A stretch of 64,000 nucleotides of DNA from Panacibacter ginsenosidivorans (GCF_007971225.1 NZ_CP042435.1:806001-870000), one strand, 5' to 3'; shown: positions 1 to 8,760, numbered from the stretch's first letter. The notes: generated by a model not told the origin, from the letters alone. Numbers and translations: made by a program.

Positions 1-2
1 GG

Positions 3-170
3 AATCAGTATATAGATGGAGCAAATAAAATAAAAGATTTTAAGAAGACAGGAATTGGAATTTCAACAACTTTAAAACGTCTTGAATTATTGTACCCTCA
101 AAAATATGTTTTGGACACAAAAAAAGTAAACGGGTATTATGAAGTAAAACTTCAATTAAATTTAAAATGA
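3..170 (+). CDS. Sensor histidine kinase, LytS/YehU type (C-terminal fragment)
   Basis: The window opens inside this gene; 55 codons remain before a TGA stop. The readable part contains TGIGISTTLKRLELLYP, which fits the glycine-rich G2 box of a GHKL ATPase (usual form GIGLxNxxxRLxxLY) in the His_kinase family of LytS-like sensors, and it ends in the usual beta-strand (YYEVKLQLNLK). The stop overlaps the start of the next gene as ATGA, so kinase and regulator are very likely cotranscribed and translationally coupled. The sensor and dimerisation domains lie outside the window, so the signal sensed cannot be told. Confidence 0.75.
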   Translation, partial: NQYIDGANKIKDFKKTGIGISTTLKRLELLYPQKYVLDTKKVNGYYEVKLQLNLK

Positions 171-874
171 AATTTTACAAATGTTTAATAGTAGATGATG
201 AGCCTATTGCCAGAGATATTATTGTGAATTATTGCAGCCATCTGCCTTTATTTCAAATCGCAGCCTCATGTGCTAACGCGCTGGATGCTAAAAAAATTTT
301 GCAGGAACAAACTGTTGACCTCATTTTTTTAGATATAAATATGCCGGTCTTAGATGGAATCAGCTTTGTAAATACACTTAAAAATCCTCCACAGATAATA
401 TTTACAACAGCTTACAAAGAATATGCAACAGATGCTTTTAATTTGGCTGCCTGCGATTACCTTGTAAAACCATTTTCATTAGAAAGATTTATTATAGCAA
501 TAGATAGAGCGATTGAAAGATTAGAGGCATCTTCTAAAAACAGCGTTGTAAATACGCTAAACGAAAATGATTCTTTCTTTATAAAAGTTGCCGGGAAAAT
601 TTATAGGATAAATTATGACAGTTTTCTATATGCTGAGGCAAAAGGAAATTACACAAGAATAGTTACAGATAACAATATTATTTTGCCTAATATTTCATTT
701 GCAAATTTTGAGAAGCTGTTGACCAATTCAATTTTAATAAGGGTCCACCGTTCTTTTATTATTAACAAAAGAAAAATTGATCACATTGAAAGCAACCGGT
801 TATTTATTAAAAAGACTGAGATTCCGATAGGCAATAATTATAAAGAAGGTTTTTTAAAGAGCCTTGGGTTATAA
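167..874 (+). CDS. LytTR-family response regulator
   Basis: Two-domain DNA-binding response regulator of 235 residues, the normal length of the LytR/AlgR group. The receiver domain spans about residues 1-120, with the acidic pair D10-D11, phospho-acceptor D56 in FLDINMP, T80/T81 and K101 in YLVKPF. A LytTR DNA-binding domain follows from about residue 137 to the end, with the typical SFLYAEAKGNYTRI and RVHRSFIINKRKID segments. It overlaps the preceding kinase gene by 4 bases (ATGA) and is its expected partner. Target genes are not evident. The gene is followed by a convergent epimerase gene, with one intergenic repeat unit between them. Confidence 0.9.
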   Translation: MKFYKCLIVDDEPIARDIIVNYCSHLPLFQIAASCANALDAKKILQEQTVDLIFLDINMPVLDGISFVNTLKNPPQIIFTTAYKEYATDAFNLAACDYLVKPFSLERFIIAIDRAIERLEASSKNSVVNTLNENDSFFIKVAGKIYRINYDSFLYAEAKGNYTRIVTDNNIILPNISFANFEKLLTNSILIRVHRSFIINKRKIDHIESNRLFIKKTEIPIGNNYKEGFLKSLGL

Positions 875-901
875 AATAAATTGCTTAATAAATTTCAAAC
901 C

Positions 902-960
902 GTACAAGTGTGCGACGCAACTGCTGATACCATGAAATACAAAAGCTCGCTATATAAAAA
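902..960. repeat. Intergenic unit, single, right-facing, family A
   Basis: Arm GTACAAGTGTGCGACGCAAC at 902-921, followed by a tail ending in AAAAGCTCGCTATATAAAAA that abuts the stop of the minus-strand epimerase gene. No left partner is present. Confidence 0.75.
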
Positions 961-961
961 A

Positions 962-2290
962 TCACTCCTCTCCTTTTAACCTGTTTACACAATTCATCAT
1001 GGCGCGGAACTGGTGATAGTTGCCTTTCCATATCTGCCCTTTCAGTGCGGTTTTTATTTGCGGGTCTATGTCTGTGCCATTTGCATACCAGTCGCCGTAA
1101 GTATGGTCTATGATATAGGTTTGTATATACTTCCACTGCTGTTGAAACTTGTTATAATACTGCATGGGATCGTTGGGGAAAAGCTGGCTCATGAGCAGCA
1201 ATGAATTCATTTCTTCCGCCTGGCTCCACCAGTTCTTTTCTTTGTTTACAATGGTAAGACCGGGTTTTTTTTTGAAATAATATCCTGCATCATAAAAGCC
1301 GCCGGGCTTTGCATCCCAAGCGTTTTGCAATGCATGATCCACCATTTGTTTTGCAATGCGCAAAGTTGTGGTATCGTTTTTTATGTCTAATGCATGCGAC
1401 GCTTCGAGCAAGAGATAACTTGTTTCCACATTGTGACCAAAAGAAACATGATCGAGACCCCGGTGCGCTTTGATAGATGCATCAGATGAATCGCTGTAAG
1501 AAACAGGTGTCCAGTCGGGCTGAAAGAAAAGCGTGAGATAACCTTTGTTGCCGATCATTGTATCGCGGATGAGCAGGAGCATTTCGTATAAACGTTCCCG
1601 TACAATGGCACTCTGCCAAACGGAATACAAGTCCGTAAATGCTTCCAGCAAATGAATAGAACTGTTCTGGTCTTTATATCCTGTTTCTGCTGTAGATGGT
1701 GTTGATGCAGTTCTTTGTATAGGTGTGCCATCACGTTGCATATGCTGGTAATAACCTTTGTACACATTATCGTGACTGTGTTGCTCCAACCACATGAATG
1801 CCTGTTGTGCAAAGTAAATAGCATCAGGATCATTGGTGAGTTTGCAATAAGCTGCCACTGCATAAATACCGAATGCATTGCCATAAGCATTCTTGGTGGA
1901 ATCAATTACGTTTCCTTTTCTGTCAACCATGGTATAAAAGCCGCCATAGGTTTTATCCCACATCACATCGTGCAGGAATTTATAACCATTTGCTGCGCAG
2001 GTTTTATAGTAAGCAACATCTGGGTATCGCATAGCTGCTTGTGCTGTTGACCATGTGTGACGCGCTTGTGTTACGATGAATTTATTTTGATCTCCTGTTG
2101 GTTTGAAATCGTAGGTGTATGTGCTTAAGAAACCTCCGTATAATGTATCCATGCATCGCGGATACCACTTGTTAAGCATTTCGTGCTGAATGGAGTTTTC
2201 CATTTCGTTTGCGAGTTGCAAACGTTCATCTTTTGTTTGTGCAAATGCGTTTGTTGTTGCAGCTAAAAAAACGAGAAGAAAGATTTTCAT
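962..2290 (-). CDS. Secreted AGE-family epimerase (N-acylglucosamine / cellobiose 2-epimerase-like)
   Basis: Member of the (alpha/alpha)6-barrel AGE superfamily, which epimerises sugars at C2. The call rests on ARHTWS near residue 76, HVSFGHNVE near 281-289 and NWWSQAEEM near 353-361. These are the conserved active-site stretches of cellobiose 2-epimerases and relatives. I placed the start at the Met that begins a signal peptide (MKIFLLVFLAATTNAFAQ), giving 442 residues; a 46-residue upstream extension is open but has no support. Export is unusual, since characterised members are mostly cytoplasmic. The next plus-strand gene cluster includes a secreted glycosidase, so a role in extracellular or periplasmic glycan use is plausible. 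The exact substrate (cellobiose, mannobiose or GlcNAc) cannot be decided from sequence. Confidence 0.82.
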   Translation of the reverse strand: MKIFLLVFLAATTNAFAQTKDERLQLANEMENSIQHEMLNKWYPRCMDTLYGGFLSTYTYDFKPTGDQNKFIVTQARHTWSTAQAAMRYPDVAYYKTCAANGYKFLHDVMWDKTYGGFYTMVDRKGNVIDSTKNAYGNAFGIYAVAAYCKLTNDPDAIYFAQQAFMWLEQHSHDNVYKGYYQHMQRDGTPIQRTASTPSTAETGYKDQNSSIHLLEAFTDLYSVWQSAIVRERLYEMLLLIRDTMIGNKGYLTLFFQPDWTPVSYSDSSDASIKAHRGLDHVSFGHNVETSYLLLEASHALDIKNDTTTLRIAKQMVDHALQNAWDAKPGGFYDAGYYFKKKPGLTIVNKEKNWWSQAEEMNSLLLMSQLFPNDPMQYYNKFQQQWKYIQTYIIDHTYGDWYANGTDIDPQIKTALKGQIWKGNYHQFRAMMNCVNRLKGEE

Positions 2291-2537
2291 ATCTGTAAGC
2301 ATGTTGCTTAAAGATATTTCTTTTATTGATTGGAATTGTTTTGTTCGTTTGAAGTTGTTATTTACTTCTTTTGTCTTGACACAAAAGAAGTAACAAGAAA
2401 AAGTCAAGAAAGAAAAGATATACAACACTTTTCTTTCTTGCGTTTTGATTTGGCTTTAGTGCTACTTTGAATTGAGCTTTGGAACTTCATTGTACTATCT
2501 CAGGTTTCGTACAACGCAATACTTTGAAAACTTCTTT

Positions 2538-2574
2538 AAATCCTCATAATCCTTTTAATCTCTCCAAATCCTGG
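2538..2574. repeat. Short AATCC-periodic tract
   Basis: AATCC or AATCT recurs at 2539, 2548, 2557 and 2567 (period 9-10), between two minus-strand genes and close to the 3' end of the general-stress gene. It may be a simple mini-tandem or a fragment of a dispersed repeat; only one copy is seen here. The rest of 2291-2589 shows no gene. Confidence 0.35.
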
Positions 2575-2589
2575 TTCAGATTTTCCAGT

Positions 2590-3126
2590 TCAGACATTTA
2601 GCTTTCCTTCTATAGAATCATCTAATGTTTTGCCCATAATTGCTCCGGCAACTCTTTTTATTAATCCTATTGCCATATTATGCTTGGTGTCCCAGTAATA
2701 TCCGTCGGATGGTTCTACTTTTATTACAGAGATGCGTGGATCATCAATTCCCTCTGTGAACCATGTTTTCATAATAGGCTTCCACAATTCTTTAATTTTT
2801 CCTTTGTCTTTACTTACCGTTGCCTCACCGTAAATGTTTAAGTAATCAGAATAGTCAGAACCCTGGAATAAAAGCTGCACATGTGGGTCCTTCATTAATT
2901 CATGATCTTTATGACTATCTGTTGCACTTAGAAACCAGAATGTACCATTATTATCTATTTCCTGTAATGCCATAGGTCTTACCGAAAATGGTTTACCCGT
3001 TTGAATGTCTGTGCAAAAAAAACATGACGATGCCTTATCGGTAAGTTCCTTCATTTTCTTTACGGCTTCCTCTCCATGAAGATCTTTCATATTTTCTTCA
3101 GGCTGTTGTTTGTTGATACTGTTCAT
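2590..3126 (-). CDS. General stress protein 26-like, pyridoxamine 5'-phosphate oxidase fold
   Basis: A split-barrel FMN-binding-like protein of 178 residues. The chosen start (MNSINKQQPEEN) leaves a short polar leader before the domain; an upstream in-frame ATG at 3183 would add 19 unsupported residues. Recognisable parts are SSCFFCTDIQTGKPFSVRPM, GTFWFLSATDSHKDHEL, VQLLFQGSDYSDYLNIYGEATV and VIKVEPSDGYYWDT, the layout of the GSP26/Pyridox_ox_3 group. The family is known for binding flavins and for association with stress responses, but the reaction is generally unknown. It stands alone, divergent from a secreted glycosidase. Confidence 0.78.
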   Translation of the reverse strand: MNSINKQQPEENMKDLHGEEAVKKMKELTDKASSCFFCTDIQTGKPFSVRPMALQEIDNNGTFWFLSATDSHKDHELMKDPHVQLLFQGSDYSDYLNIYGEATVSKDKGKIKELWKPIMKTWFTEGIDDPRISVIKVEPSDGYYWDTKHNMAIGLIKRVAGAIMGKTLDDSIEGKLNV

Positions 3127-3352
3127 AGATTTTTTAATTGGTAATGCAAAAAGGATACCTGCAGGAATATGTTTATCATTCATGATTGTAATGCATATAA
3201 TTTATCCACAAACATTTAAAATCACTTTTGTGAAGTGGAAATTCGGCGACATATGGGGAAGAGAATACAAGTAATTTTATTGGCATCAGTTTATAACTAC
3301 AATCTTTTTGCAGGAAATATAGCCATCTTCATTAACTATCCATACACTACTC

Positions 3353-3360
3353 TATATTTG
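3353..3360 (+). promoter_or_regulatory. Bacteroidota -7 element TATATTTG
   Basis: Exact match to TAnnTTTG, 19 bases before the ATG of the secreted glycosidase at 3380. No clear TTTG -33 box at the expected distance. The rest of the 3184-3379 gap shows no gene. Confidence 0.45.
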
Positions 3361-3379
3361 ATCAAACAAACAACTTGAG

Positions 3380-5917
3380 ATGCTGAGCAAAAAACGTTTG
3401 ACTTTATTTTTTTTATTTGTTACCTATTTTATTAGTTTATCAGCTACCTGTGTTGCACAAAATGTAGCTATCAATAATGATATGCAGGAGAAAAGAATAA
3501 TGTTTGGCAACGATAAAATAAAAATGATACTGGATTATAATGGAAAAGCAAATATTTCTTCATTGACACTGCACGGGCAATCAATAATTGAAGGAGATGC
3601 CGGTATTTATTCAAGTATAAGAACAAAGATTGCTACTTATTCAACCCTGAAACTATTATCCCAGCCCTCGGTAAAAATTACAAATAATACGATCGCTGTT
3701 TCCGGAATTAAATATGGGGACAATATGCTCTCAATAAACGAAACATGGACTTTCGTTATAACCAGTAGTAACATAAAATTTAATATCGAAAGAACCCTAT
3801 CGAAATCAATCACAGCAGAACAGGTGGCACTGCCTGTTTTTATGTTTAAGAATATGGATACATGGAATGGCGCCTACCAGGATTATGGCGGATTAGCATG
3901 GTTCTATCTTTTTAATAAAAAATTAGATACGTATGGCGTATATAGTAATTCATCACAATTCTGGAACAGCAAAACGGGCAATGGTCTTACCATCTCCGTG
4001 AATGCACCCGGCAAACAGGTTGCTATGGATTATAGCCGTACGGCAGATGATAAATTAGCTTATACTGTTGCTGTTGCACAAAATAAATTGATACCACGCT
4101 TTGATTCCGGTACACACAGAAGATTATTTATAAGAGATCAATCAGATGTTTGGGAACCTGCCAAAATCAGTATGGGTAAAACAACACAAAGCATCACACT
4201 TTCTTATTTCGATTTCAAAGAACAATTTGACCGTGGAAACCTTGTTGGCATAAACGGCGAAGAAGTGAATGCAGTATTAAATACTATCGCAAGAATTGGC
4301 GTTATTGATAAACAACATTTCGGCGGCAATAGCTGGCATACACCTTACGGACCTATTTGTTTACATGAACAATATATTGCACAGATGGGTCTTGGAATAA
4401 ATGATAGCAATTATTTAAAAGGATATAAGGAATGCCTCGACTTCTACCGCGAGAATGCCATTACTCCTGAAGGAAGAGTTTGGCCAAGATGGGCATATAG
4501 CAATGAAGATGCAATGCCGGGGAAATTTACTGACAAAGGTTTTTACGAAGCGCAGTGGGGGTACCTGTTAGATGCCAACCCTGATTTCGTAACAAATGTT
4601 GCGGAATTATATGATCAAACAGGAGATGCAGCATGGGTAAAGACACAACAACAGGCATGCGAGAAAGCATTAGATTGGATCTTGAAACGAGACAGCAACA
4701 ATAATGGGCTTGTTGAAATGATGACCGATAGTCATACACAAAAAAGAGGAAGTGATTGGATAGATATTATATGGGCATCTTACGAAAATGCTTTTGTAAA
4801 TGCCAAGCTTTATCATGCTCTCGTTTTATGGGCAGATATAGAAAAACAATCAGGCAACATTTCAAAAGCAAAATATTATTATCAGTTCGCTGAAAAGTTG
4901 AAAGCAAGTTTTAATAAACCAACTTCACAAGGTGGCTTTTGGGACGATGAGAAGAAATGTTACATCCACTGGAGAGACAAAGATGGTTCCATACATGGAA
5001 ATAACATGGTTACACCTGTAAATTTTATGGCAATTGCTTATGGCATTTGCGATGACAGTGCACGATCAAAAACAATTCTTAACGATATAGAAACACAAAT
5101 GCAGAAAGAACAACTTTTCTTCTGGCCGCTTTGCATGTACAGTTACGAACCTGGTGAAGGGAATGACTGGCAATTTCCTTTTCCGAATTATGAAAATGGC
5201 GATATCTTTCTGTCGTGGGGCTCTGTGGCCGTTAAAGCATATGCATCTTACAAACCGGAGATCGCTTTAAAATATGTGCAGAATGTATTGGCACAATATG
5301 CCAAAGACGGATTAGCTTTTCAACGTTATGGACGCGCTAAACAAGATGGTCTTGGCGATGATATTCTTTCCGGCAACAGTCTTTCTGTTGTTGGTTTATA
5401 CCAGGCTATCTATGGTATCAATCCACTTTACAATCGTTTTTATCTTGACCCTCATATTACAAAAGAGCTGGCTGGCACACAGGTAAAATATAATTATAGA
5501 AATCAAAAATTATTGATCGGTCTTAACATGGATAATTATGCAGTATCAAACGATCACTTTAAAATTATTTCCAAAACAGACTTCGGCTTTTTTAGTAACA
5601 GCAATGAACTCGCTTACTTCAACAAAAACGATAATACAGCTTCTTTGAAAGTAAAAACAACACCGAATAAAAAGTGCACACTTGACATACAAACATGGGA
5701 AGCTAACCAAATGTCGTGGATACAATCTTCAGAAGATACAAATGCCGGCAATATAAATTATCGGTTGAACAATCTTCAACCAGGAAATTATTACAATATT
5801 TCAGTTGATGATAAAATAATAAAAAAGCTGAGGAGTACTACAGGTGGCAGTCTGATATTCAATTATTATATGGGTAGTAATCCCGTTAAAATTGTTGTAT
5901 CAGCAAGCAAACCTTAG
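3380..5917 (+). CDS. Secreted six-hairpin glycosidase-like protein
   Basis: 845 residues with an N-terminal signal peptide ending near residue 26 (SATCVAQ). An N-terminal beta-rich domain (about 30-280) precedes an (alpha/alpha)6 catalytic-type domain (about 290-680) and a small C-terminal beta domain. Segments such as KGYKECLDFYRENA, QWGYLLDANPDF, GLVEMMTDSH, SDWIDIIWASYENAFVNAKLYHAL and GDDILSGNSLSVVGLYQAIYGI resemble glycogen-debranching, GH63, GH78 and GH94-like six-hairpin enzymes. I cannot assign a GH family or substrate with confidence. It lies downstream of a TATATTTG promoter element and is not in a SusC/SusD locus. It probably works on oligosaccharides in the periplasm or outside the cell. 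Confidence 0.68.
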   Translation: MLSKKRLTLFFLFVTYFISLSATCVAQNVAINNDMQEKRIMFGNDKIKMILDYNGKANISSLTLHGQSIIEGDAGIYSSIRTKIATYSTLKLLSQPSVKITNNTIAVSGIKYGDNMLSINETWTFVITSSNIKFNIERTLSKSITAEQVALPVFMFKNMDTWNGAYQDYGGLAWFYLFNKKLDTYGVYSNSSQFWNSKTGNGLTISVNAPGKQVAMDYSRTADDKLAYTVAVAQNKLIPRFDSGTHRRLFIRDQSDVWEPAKISMGKTTQSITLSYFDFKEQFDRGNLVGINGEEVNAVLNTIARIGVIDKQHFGGNSWHTPYGPICLHEQYIAQMGLGINDSNYLKGYKECLDFYRENAITPEGRVWPRWAYSNEDAMPGKFTDKGFYEAQWGYLLDANPDFVTNVAELYDQTGDAAWVKTQQQACEKALDWILKRDSNNNGLVEMMTDSHTQKRGSDWIDIIWASYENAFVNAKLYHALVLWADIEKQSGNISKAKYYYQFAEKLKASFNKPTSQGGFWDDEKKCYIHWRDKDGSIHGNNMVTPVNFMAIAYGICDDSARSKTILNDIETQMQKEQLFFWPLCMYSYEPGEGNDWQFPFPNYENGDIFLSWGSVAVKAYASYKPEIALKYVQNVLAQYAKDGLAFQRYGRAKQDGLGDDILSGNSLSVVGLYQAIYGINPLYNRFYLDPHITKELAGTQVKYNYRNQKLLIGLNMDNYAVSNDHFKIISKTDFGFFSNSNELAYFNKNDNTASLKVKTTPNKKCTLDIQTWEANQMSWIQSSEDTNAGNINYRLNNLQPGNYYNISVDDKIIKKLRSTTGGSLIFNYYMGSNPVKIVVSASKP

Positions 5918-6042
5918 CAAACCGTATATTTCACAATTCTGTTAAAATATTGGCTTGTCTATAATAAGTTATGTAATACACACGTGTTAGCATCTTTATA
6001 ACAGCATAAATGAATATGCTTGGGTATTTTTGTAATAAGACT

Positions 6043-6099
6043 TATATGAACCTGGCTGAAGAATGGACATGTAGCTTATGTTGCGTCGCACACTTGTAC
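6043..6099. repeat. Intergenic unit, single, left-facing, family A
   Basis: Tail ATGAACCTGGCTG, then arm GTTGCGTCGCACACTTGTAC at 6080-6099, 34 bases before tonB. The rest of the 216-base gap shows no gene or terminator. Confidence 0.75.
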
Positions 6100-6133
6100 T
6101 GCTGGTTCATGTGGATCACTTAAATAGTTTGGA

Positions 6134-7006
6134 ATGACAAGTATTCAACAACAACACGCCGAGTTTGAAAGGCAGAAAAATATAAAAGCCTTTAGTTACA
6201 CTACTGTTATAACAGTGGCTGTATTCTTTTTATTCTTTATCAGCTGGACGATACCACAACCGCCTCCGCCGCCTGTTGATGAAGGCATAGAAGTAAATCT
6301 CGGCAACAGCGAAACCGGTCTTGGTGATGTACCGCCGCAAATTCCCGACGAAATGAGTAATGCAGAGCATACAACGGTTGCAGCCCCACAAACAACGCAG
6401 GCTGCGGCAGAAACACAAGCGGAAGTAGCAGATAATAAAGAACCGGATGCACCTGAAATACATACTTCTCCCAAACCGGAAGTAAAAAAGAATCCGGCAA
6501 AAACAGAAAATACTACTGCAAAAAATAACAATACAAAACCTGTGGTAAACACGCCACCCAAAGTTGTAAAACCAAAAGCGGTATATGCTGGGGGTAAAAG
6601 CAGCACTGGCACAGGTAATAATGCAGATTCTTATAATAAAGCAAAAGACCAGGGTATAGCAGGCGGTAAAGGCGACCAGGGACAACCAAACGGTAATCCG
6701 AACTCTGATAGTTATAAAGGCAATGGTGGTACAGGAACAAGCGGTATAAGAATTACCAATGGCTTAACCGGCCGTTCCGCCAGGAATACAAGGTTTGAAG
6801 ACACCTACAAATATGGAGGTATTGTATATGTAAATGTAACAGTTGATGAAGAGGGTAATGTAACTTCTGCAACAATGAAACAAGGCAGTCCTTTCCCGGA
6901 TATTAATGCCATTGCTTTAAAAAGAGCAAAACAGATAAAATTTTCCAAAGGAACAGAAGTACAAAGCGGTACCATACAGATCAAATTTGAAAACCCCAAA
7001 GGATAA
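6134..7006 (+). CDS. TonB-like energy transducer
   Basis: 290-residue inner-membrane-anchored periplasmic protein. A single membrane helix at about residues 21-40 is followed by a proline tract (PQPPPPPVDEG), a long low-complexity A/T/K/P/N/G linker to about residue 200, and a C-terminal TonB-type domain (YGGIVYVNVTVDEEGNVTSA, PDINAIALKRAKQIKF). TonB passes proton-motive force from ExbB/ExbD to outer-membrane receptors such as the thiamin-linked receptor at 35.3-37.7 kb. exbB and exbD are not adjacent upstream. A hairpin terminator follows directly. The linker's base composition produces several long false ORFs on the other strand. Confidence 0.85.
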   Translation: MTSIQQQHAEFERQKNIKAFSYTTVITVAVFFLFFISWTIPQPPPPPVDEGIEVNLGNSETGLGDVPPQIPDEMSNAEHTTVAAPQTTQAAAETQAEVADNKEPDAPEIHTSPKPEVKKNPAKTENTTAKNNNTKPVVNTPPKVVKPKAVYAGGKSSTGTGNNADSYNKAKDQGIAGGKGDQGQPNGNPNSDSYKGNGGTGTSGIRITNGLTGRSARNTRFEDTYKYGGIVYVNVTVDEEGNVTSATMKQGSPFPDINAIALKRAKQIKFSKGTEVQSGTIQIKFENPKG

Positions 7007-7029
7007 AATTTTTTCTGACTTTTATATAG

Positions 7030-7065
7030 ACCTGTAGGCATTGAAAATCTTACAGGTTTTTTTAT
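7030..7065 (+). terminator. Intrinsic terminator after tonB
   Basis: Stem ACCTGTA (7030-7036) pairs with TACAGGT (7051-7057) and is followed by a T run. It separates tonB from folC, suggesting at least partial transcriptional independence. Confidence 0.75.
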
Positions 7066-7089
7066 TTTCAAACTTTCTAACTTTCGGGG

Positions 7090-8379
7090 ATGAATTATAA
7101 AGAAACAATAGCTTATTTATACGACACATTGCCCATGTTCAGCCGTATTGGTGCGGCAGCATATAAAAAAGATCTAACTAATACGATTGCTTTATGTGAA
7201 ATACTTGATAATCCACACGAAAAATTTAAAAGCATACATATTGCGGGCACCAATGGTAAAGGCTCTACAAGCCATATGCTTGCTGCCGTTTTACAAACAG
7301 CAGGCTATAAAACAGGTTTATATACTTCACCACACTTAAAAGATTTCAGGGAAAGAATAAAAGTGAACGGAGAAATGTGTGAACAGAGTTTCATTGTTGA
7401 CTTTGTTGAAAAAATAAAACCACATATTGAGACGATTCAACCATCTTTCTTTGAAATAACGGTTGCCATGGCTTTTGAATATTTTGCACTACAAAAAGTG
7501 GATGTAGCGGTTATTGAAGTTGGTTTGGGGGGAAGATTAGACAGCACAAATGTTATTGCTCCTGAAATATCAGTGATTACCAATATTGGCTGGGACCATA
7601 TGAATTTGTTGGGAAATACGCTTGAACAAATTGCTTACGAAAAAGCAGGAATTATAAAAGAAAATATTCCTGTTGTTGTTGGAGAATTCCTGCCAGAAAC
7701 AAAATCAGTATTTGAAAAAGTTGCTGCAGTAAAAAATGCCCAACTGATCTTTGCCCAGGAAAAAAGATATGCTATCGAATGGAAATATGATCATCATAAA
7801 TTATTAGCTACAGTTGTTGATAAACACAATGATGAACATGAGGAATATGCTTTAGATCTTACAGGTATCTATCAAACAAAAAATCTCGTTACAGTTTTAG
7901 AAGCTTTACAGCTATTGCAAACAAAAGGCTGGAACATTTCTGATAAGCAAATCAAAGAAGCTTTATCTAAAACAAAAAAGTTGACCGGTTTGCATGGTCG
8001 ATGGGAACTGATTCATGAAAACCCTGCAGTAATTCTTGACGTTGGTCATAATGAAGACGGCATAAAACAAATAGTAGAGCAACTTGAATTATCTACTTAT
8101 AATCAATTGCATATTATCATCGGCATGGTAAAAGATAAAGCCGTAGAAAAGGTTTTATCGTTGTTGCCAAAATTTGCCAGTTATTATTTTACGAAAGCGC
8201 AGATACCAAGAGCATTACCTGAAAATGAATTGGCTCAAAGGGCCACCGCTATTGGCTTACAAGGGAAAGAATTTCCTGAAGTCAATCTTGCACTAACGGA
8301 AGTATTAACGCATGCTCATAAAGATGATTTGATCTTAGTGTGTGGCAGCGTGTTCCTGGTGGGGGAAGTAGCCCCCTAA
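7090..8379 (+). CDS. folC: Folylpolyglutamate synthase / dihydrofolate synthase
   Basis: 429-residue Mur-ligase-fold enzyme that adds glutamate to dihydropteroate and/or folates. The P-loop HIAGTNGKGSTSH sits at about residues 50-62. GLYTSPHLKDFRERIKVNG, VIEVGLGGRLDSTNV and NIGWDHMNLLGNTLEQIAYEKAGIIK follow, and ILDVGHNEDG begins the C-terminal Mur domain. These are diagnostic of FolC. folK, an earlier step of folate synthesis, lies 40 kb away. Oddity: the last codons and the stop (GEVAP, stop) are written by a GC-rich intergenic repeat, CCCCCTAAATCCCCC, so the natural C-terminus may have been replaced. Confidence 0.93.
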   Translation: MNYKETIAYLYDTLPMFSRIGAAAYKKDLTNTIALCEILDNPHEKFKSIHIAGTNGKGSTSHMLAAVLQTAGYKTGLYTSPHLKDFRERIKVNGEMCEQSFIVDFVEKIKPHIETIQPSFFEITVAMAFEYFALQKVDVAVIEVGLGGRLDSTNVIAPEISVITNIGWDHMNLLGNTLEQIAYEKAGIIKENIPVVVGEFLPETKSVFEKVAAVKNAQLIFAQEKRYAIEWKYDHHKLLATVVDKHNDEHEEYALDLTGIYQTKNLVTVLEALQLLQTKGWNISDKQIKEALSKTKKLTGLHGRWELIHENPAVILDVGHNEDGIKQIVEQLELSTYNQLHIIIGMVKDKAVEKVLSLLPKFASYYFTKAQIPRALPENELAQRATAIGLQGKEFPEVNLALTEVLTHAHKDDLILVCGSVFLVGEVAP

Positions 8380-8400
8380 ATCCCCCGGTGGGGGACTTTA
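8371..8400. repeat. GC-rich intergenic repeat (CCCCTAAATCCCC family), copy 1
   Basis: GCCCCCTAAATCCCCC followed by GGTGGGGGACTTTA; TCCCCC (8381-8386) can pair with GGGGGA (8390-8395). A near-identical copy lies at 55353-55389, and a related inverted copy lies at 8671-8703. This copy overlaps the folC stop codon. Confidence 0.7.
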
Positions 8401-8670
8401 CGCAAAAGTATTTCAATTAAAATCTCTGCATTATTGCAAAGTAGTTTTGAAACACATAGAAACATAGGCACATAGCACTTCACATAGGTTTCTATGTGTT
8501 ACTATGTGTTTCTAATGTGGCTATGTGGTTGACTTGCTCAATAGGATTACTTTCAGATGAAGAGTGCGACGCAACAGATGATGCTATGAAATACAAATGC
8601 CGGGCTCATAAAATAACTCTGCATCTCTCCGTCTTTGCGGTTTCTTTTCCTGTGTTTTTCCCATTTTTTT
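8401..8670. other. folC-mutS intergenic region with CACATAG inverted repeat
   Basis: No gene seen. AACACATAGAAAC (8451-8463) is inversely repeated as GTTTCTATGTGTT (8488-8500), with further CTATGTG copies to 8527. A single right-facing repeat unit lies at 8559-8614 (arm GAAGAGTGCGACGCAAC at 8559-8575, tail ending GCCGGGCTCATAAAA). The whole stretch is a patchwork of repeats. Confidence 0.65.
8559..8614. repeat. Intergenic unit, single, right-facing, family A
   Basis: Arm truncated at its GTAC end (GAAGAGTGCGACGCAAC, 8559-8575), with a well-kept tail GATGCTATGAAATACAAATG followed by CCGGGCTCATAAAA. Confidence 0.7.
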
Positions 8671-8703
8671 CTTAATTCCCCTTTAGGGGTTAGGGGCTTA
8701 AAC
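8671..8703. repeat. GC-rich intergenic repeat, inverted copy 2
   Basis: TTCCCCTTTAGGGG then TTAGGGGCTTAAA. On the minus strand it reads AAGCCCCTAACCCC, matching the repeat at 8371 in the opposite orientation. The two copies bracket the intergenic region before mutS. Confidence 0.5.
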
Positions 8704-8752
8704 TCTTTATCCACATTTCGTTTCACCTCTTTAGGAGACGGGGGCGTCTTTC

Positions 8753-8760
8753 TATATTTG
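8753..8760 (+). promoter_or_regulatory. -7 element TATATTTG of mutS
   Basis: Perfect TAnnTTTG match ending 6 bases before the mutS ATG at 8767. Transcription starting at the usual distance would give a leaderless or nearly leaderless mRNA. Confidence 0.5.

Noticed and set aside
885-1136. Minus-strand 83-codon frame overlapping the epimerase 3' end
   Set aside because: Out-of-frame shadow of the epimerase gene extending through a repeat arm; Arg/Cys-rich and without family features.
2291-2428. 46-codon N-terminal extension of the AGE-family epimerase
   Set aside because: It would bury a good signal peptide internally and shows no conserved character.
6196-6740. Several long minus-strand open frames (75-151 codons) across tonB
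   Set aside because: They arise from the Pro/Ala/Thr/Asn-rich linker codons of tonB read backwards; cysteine-rich low-complexity products and no start context.
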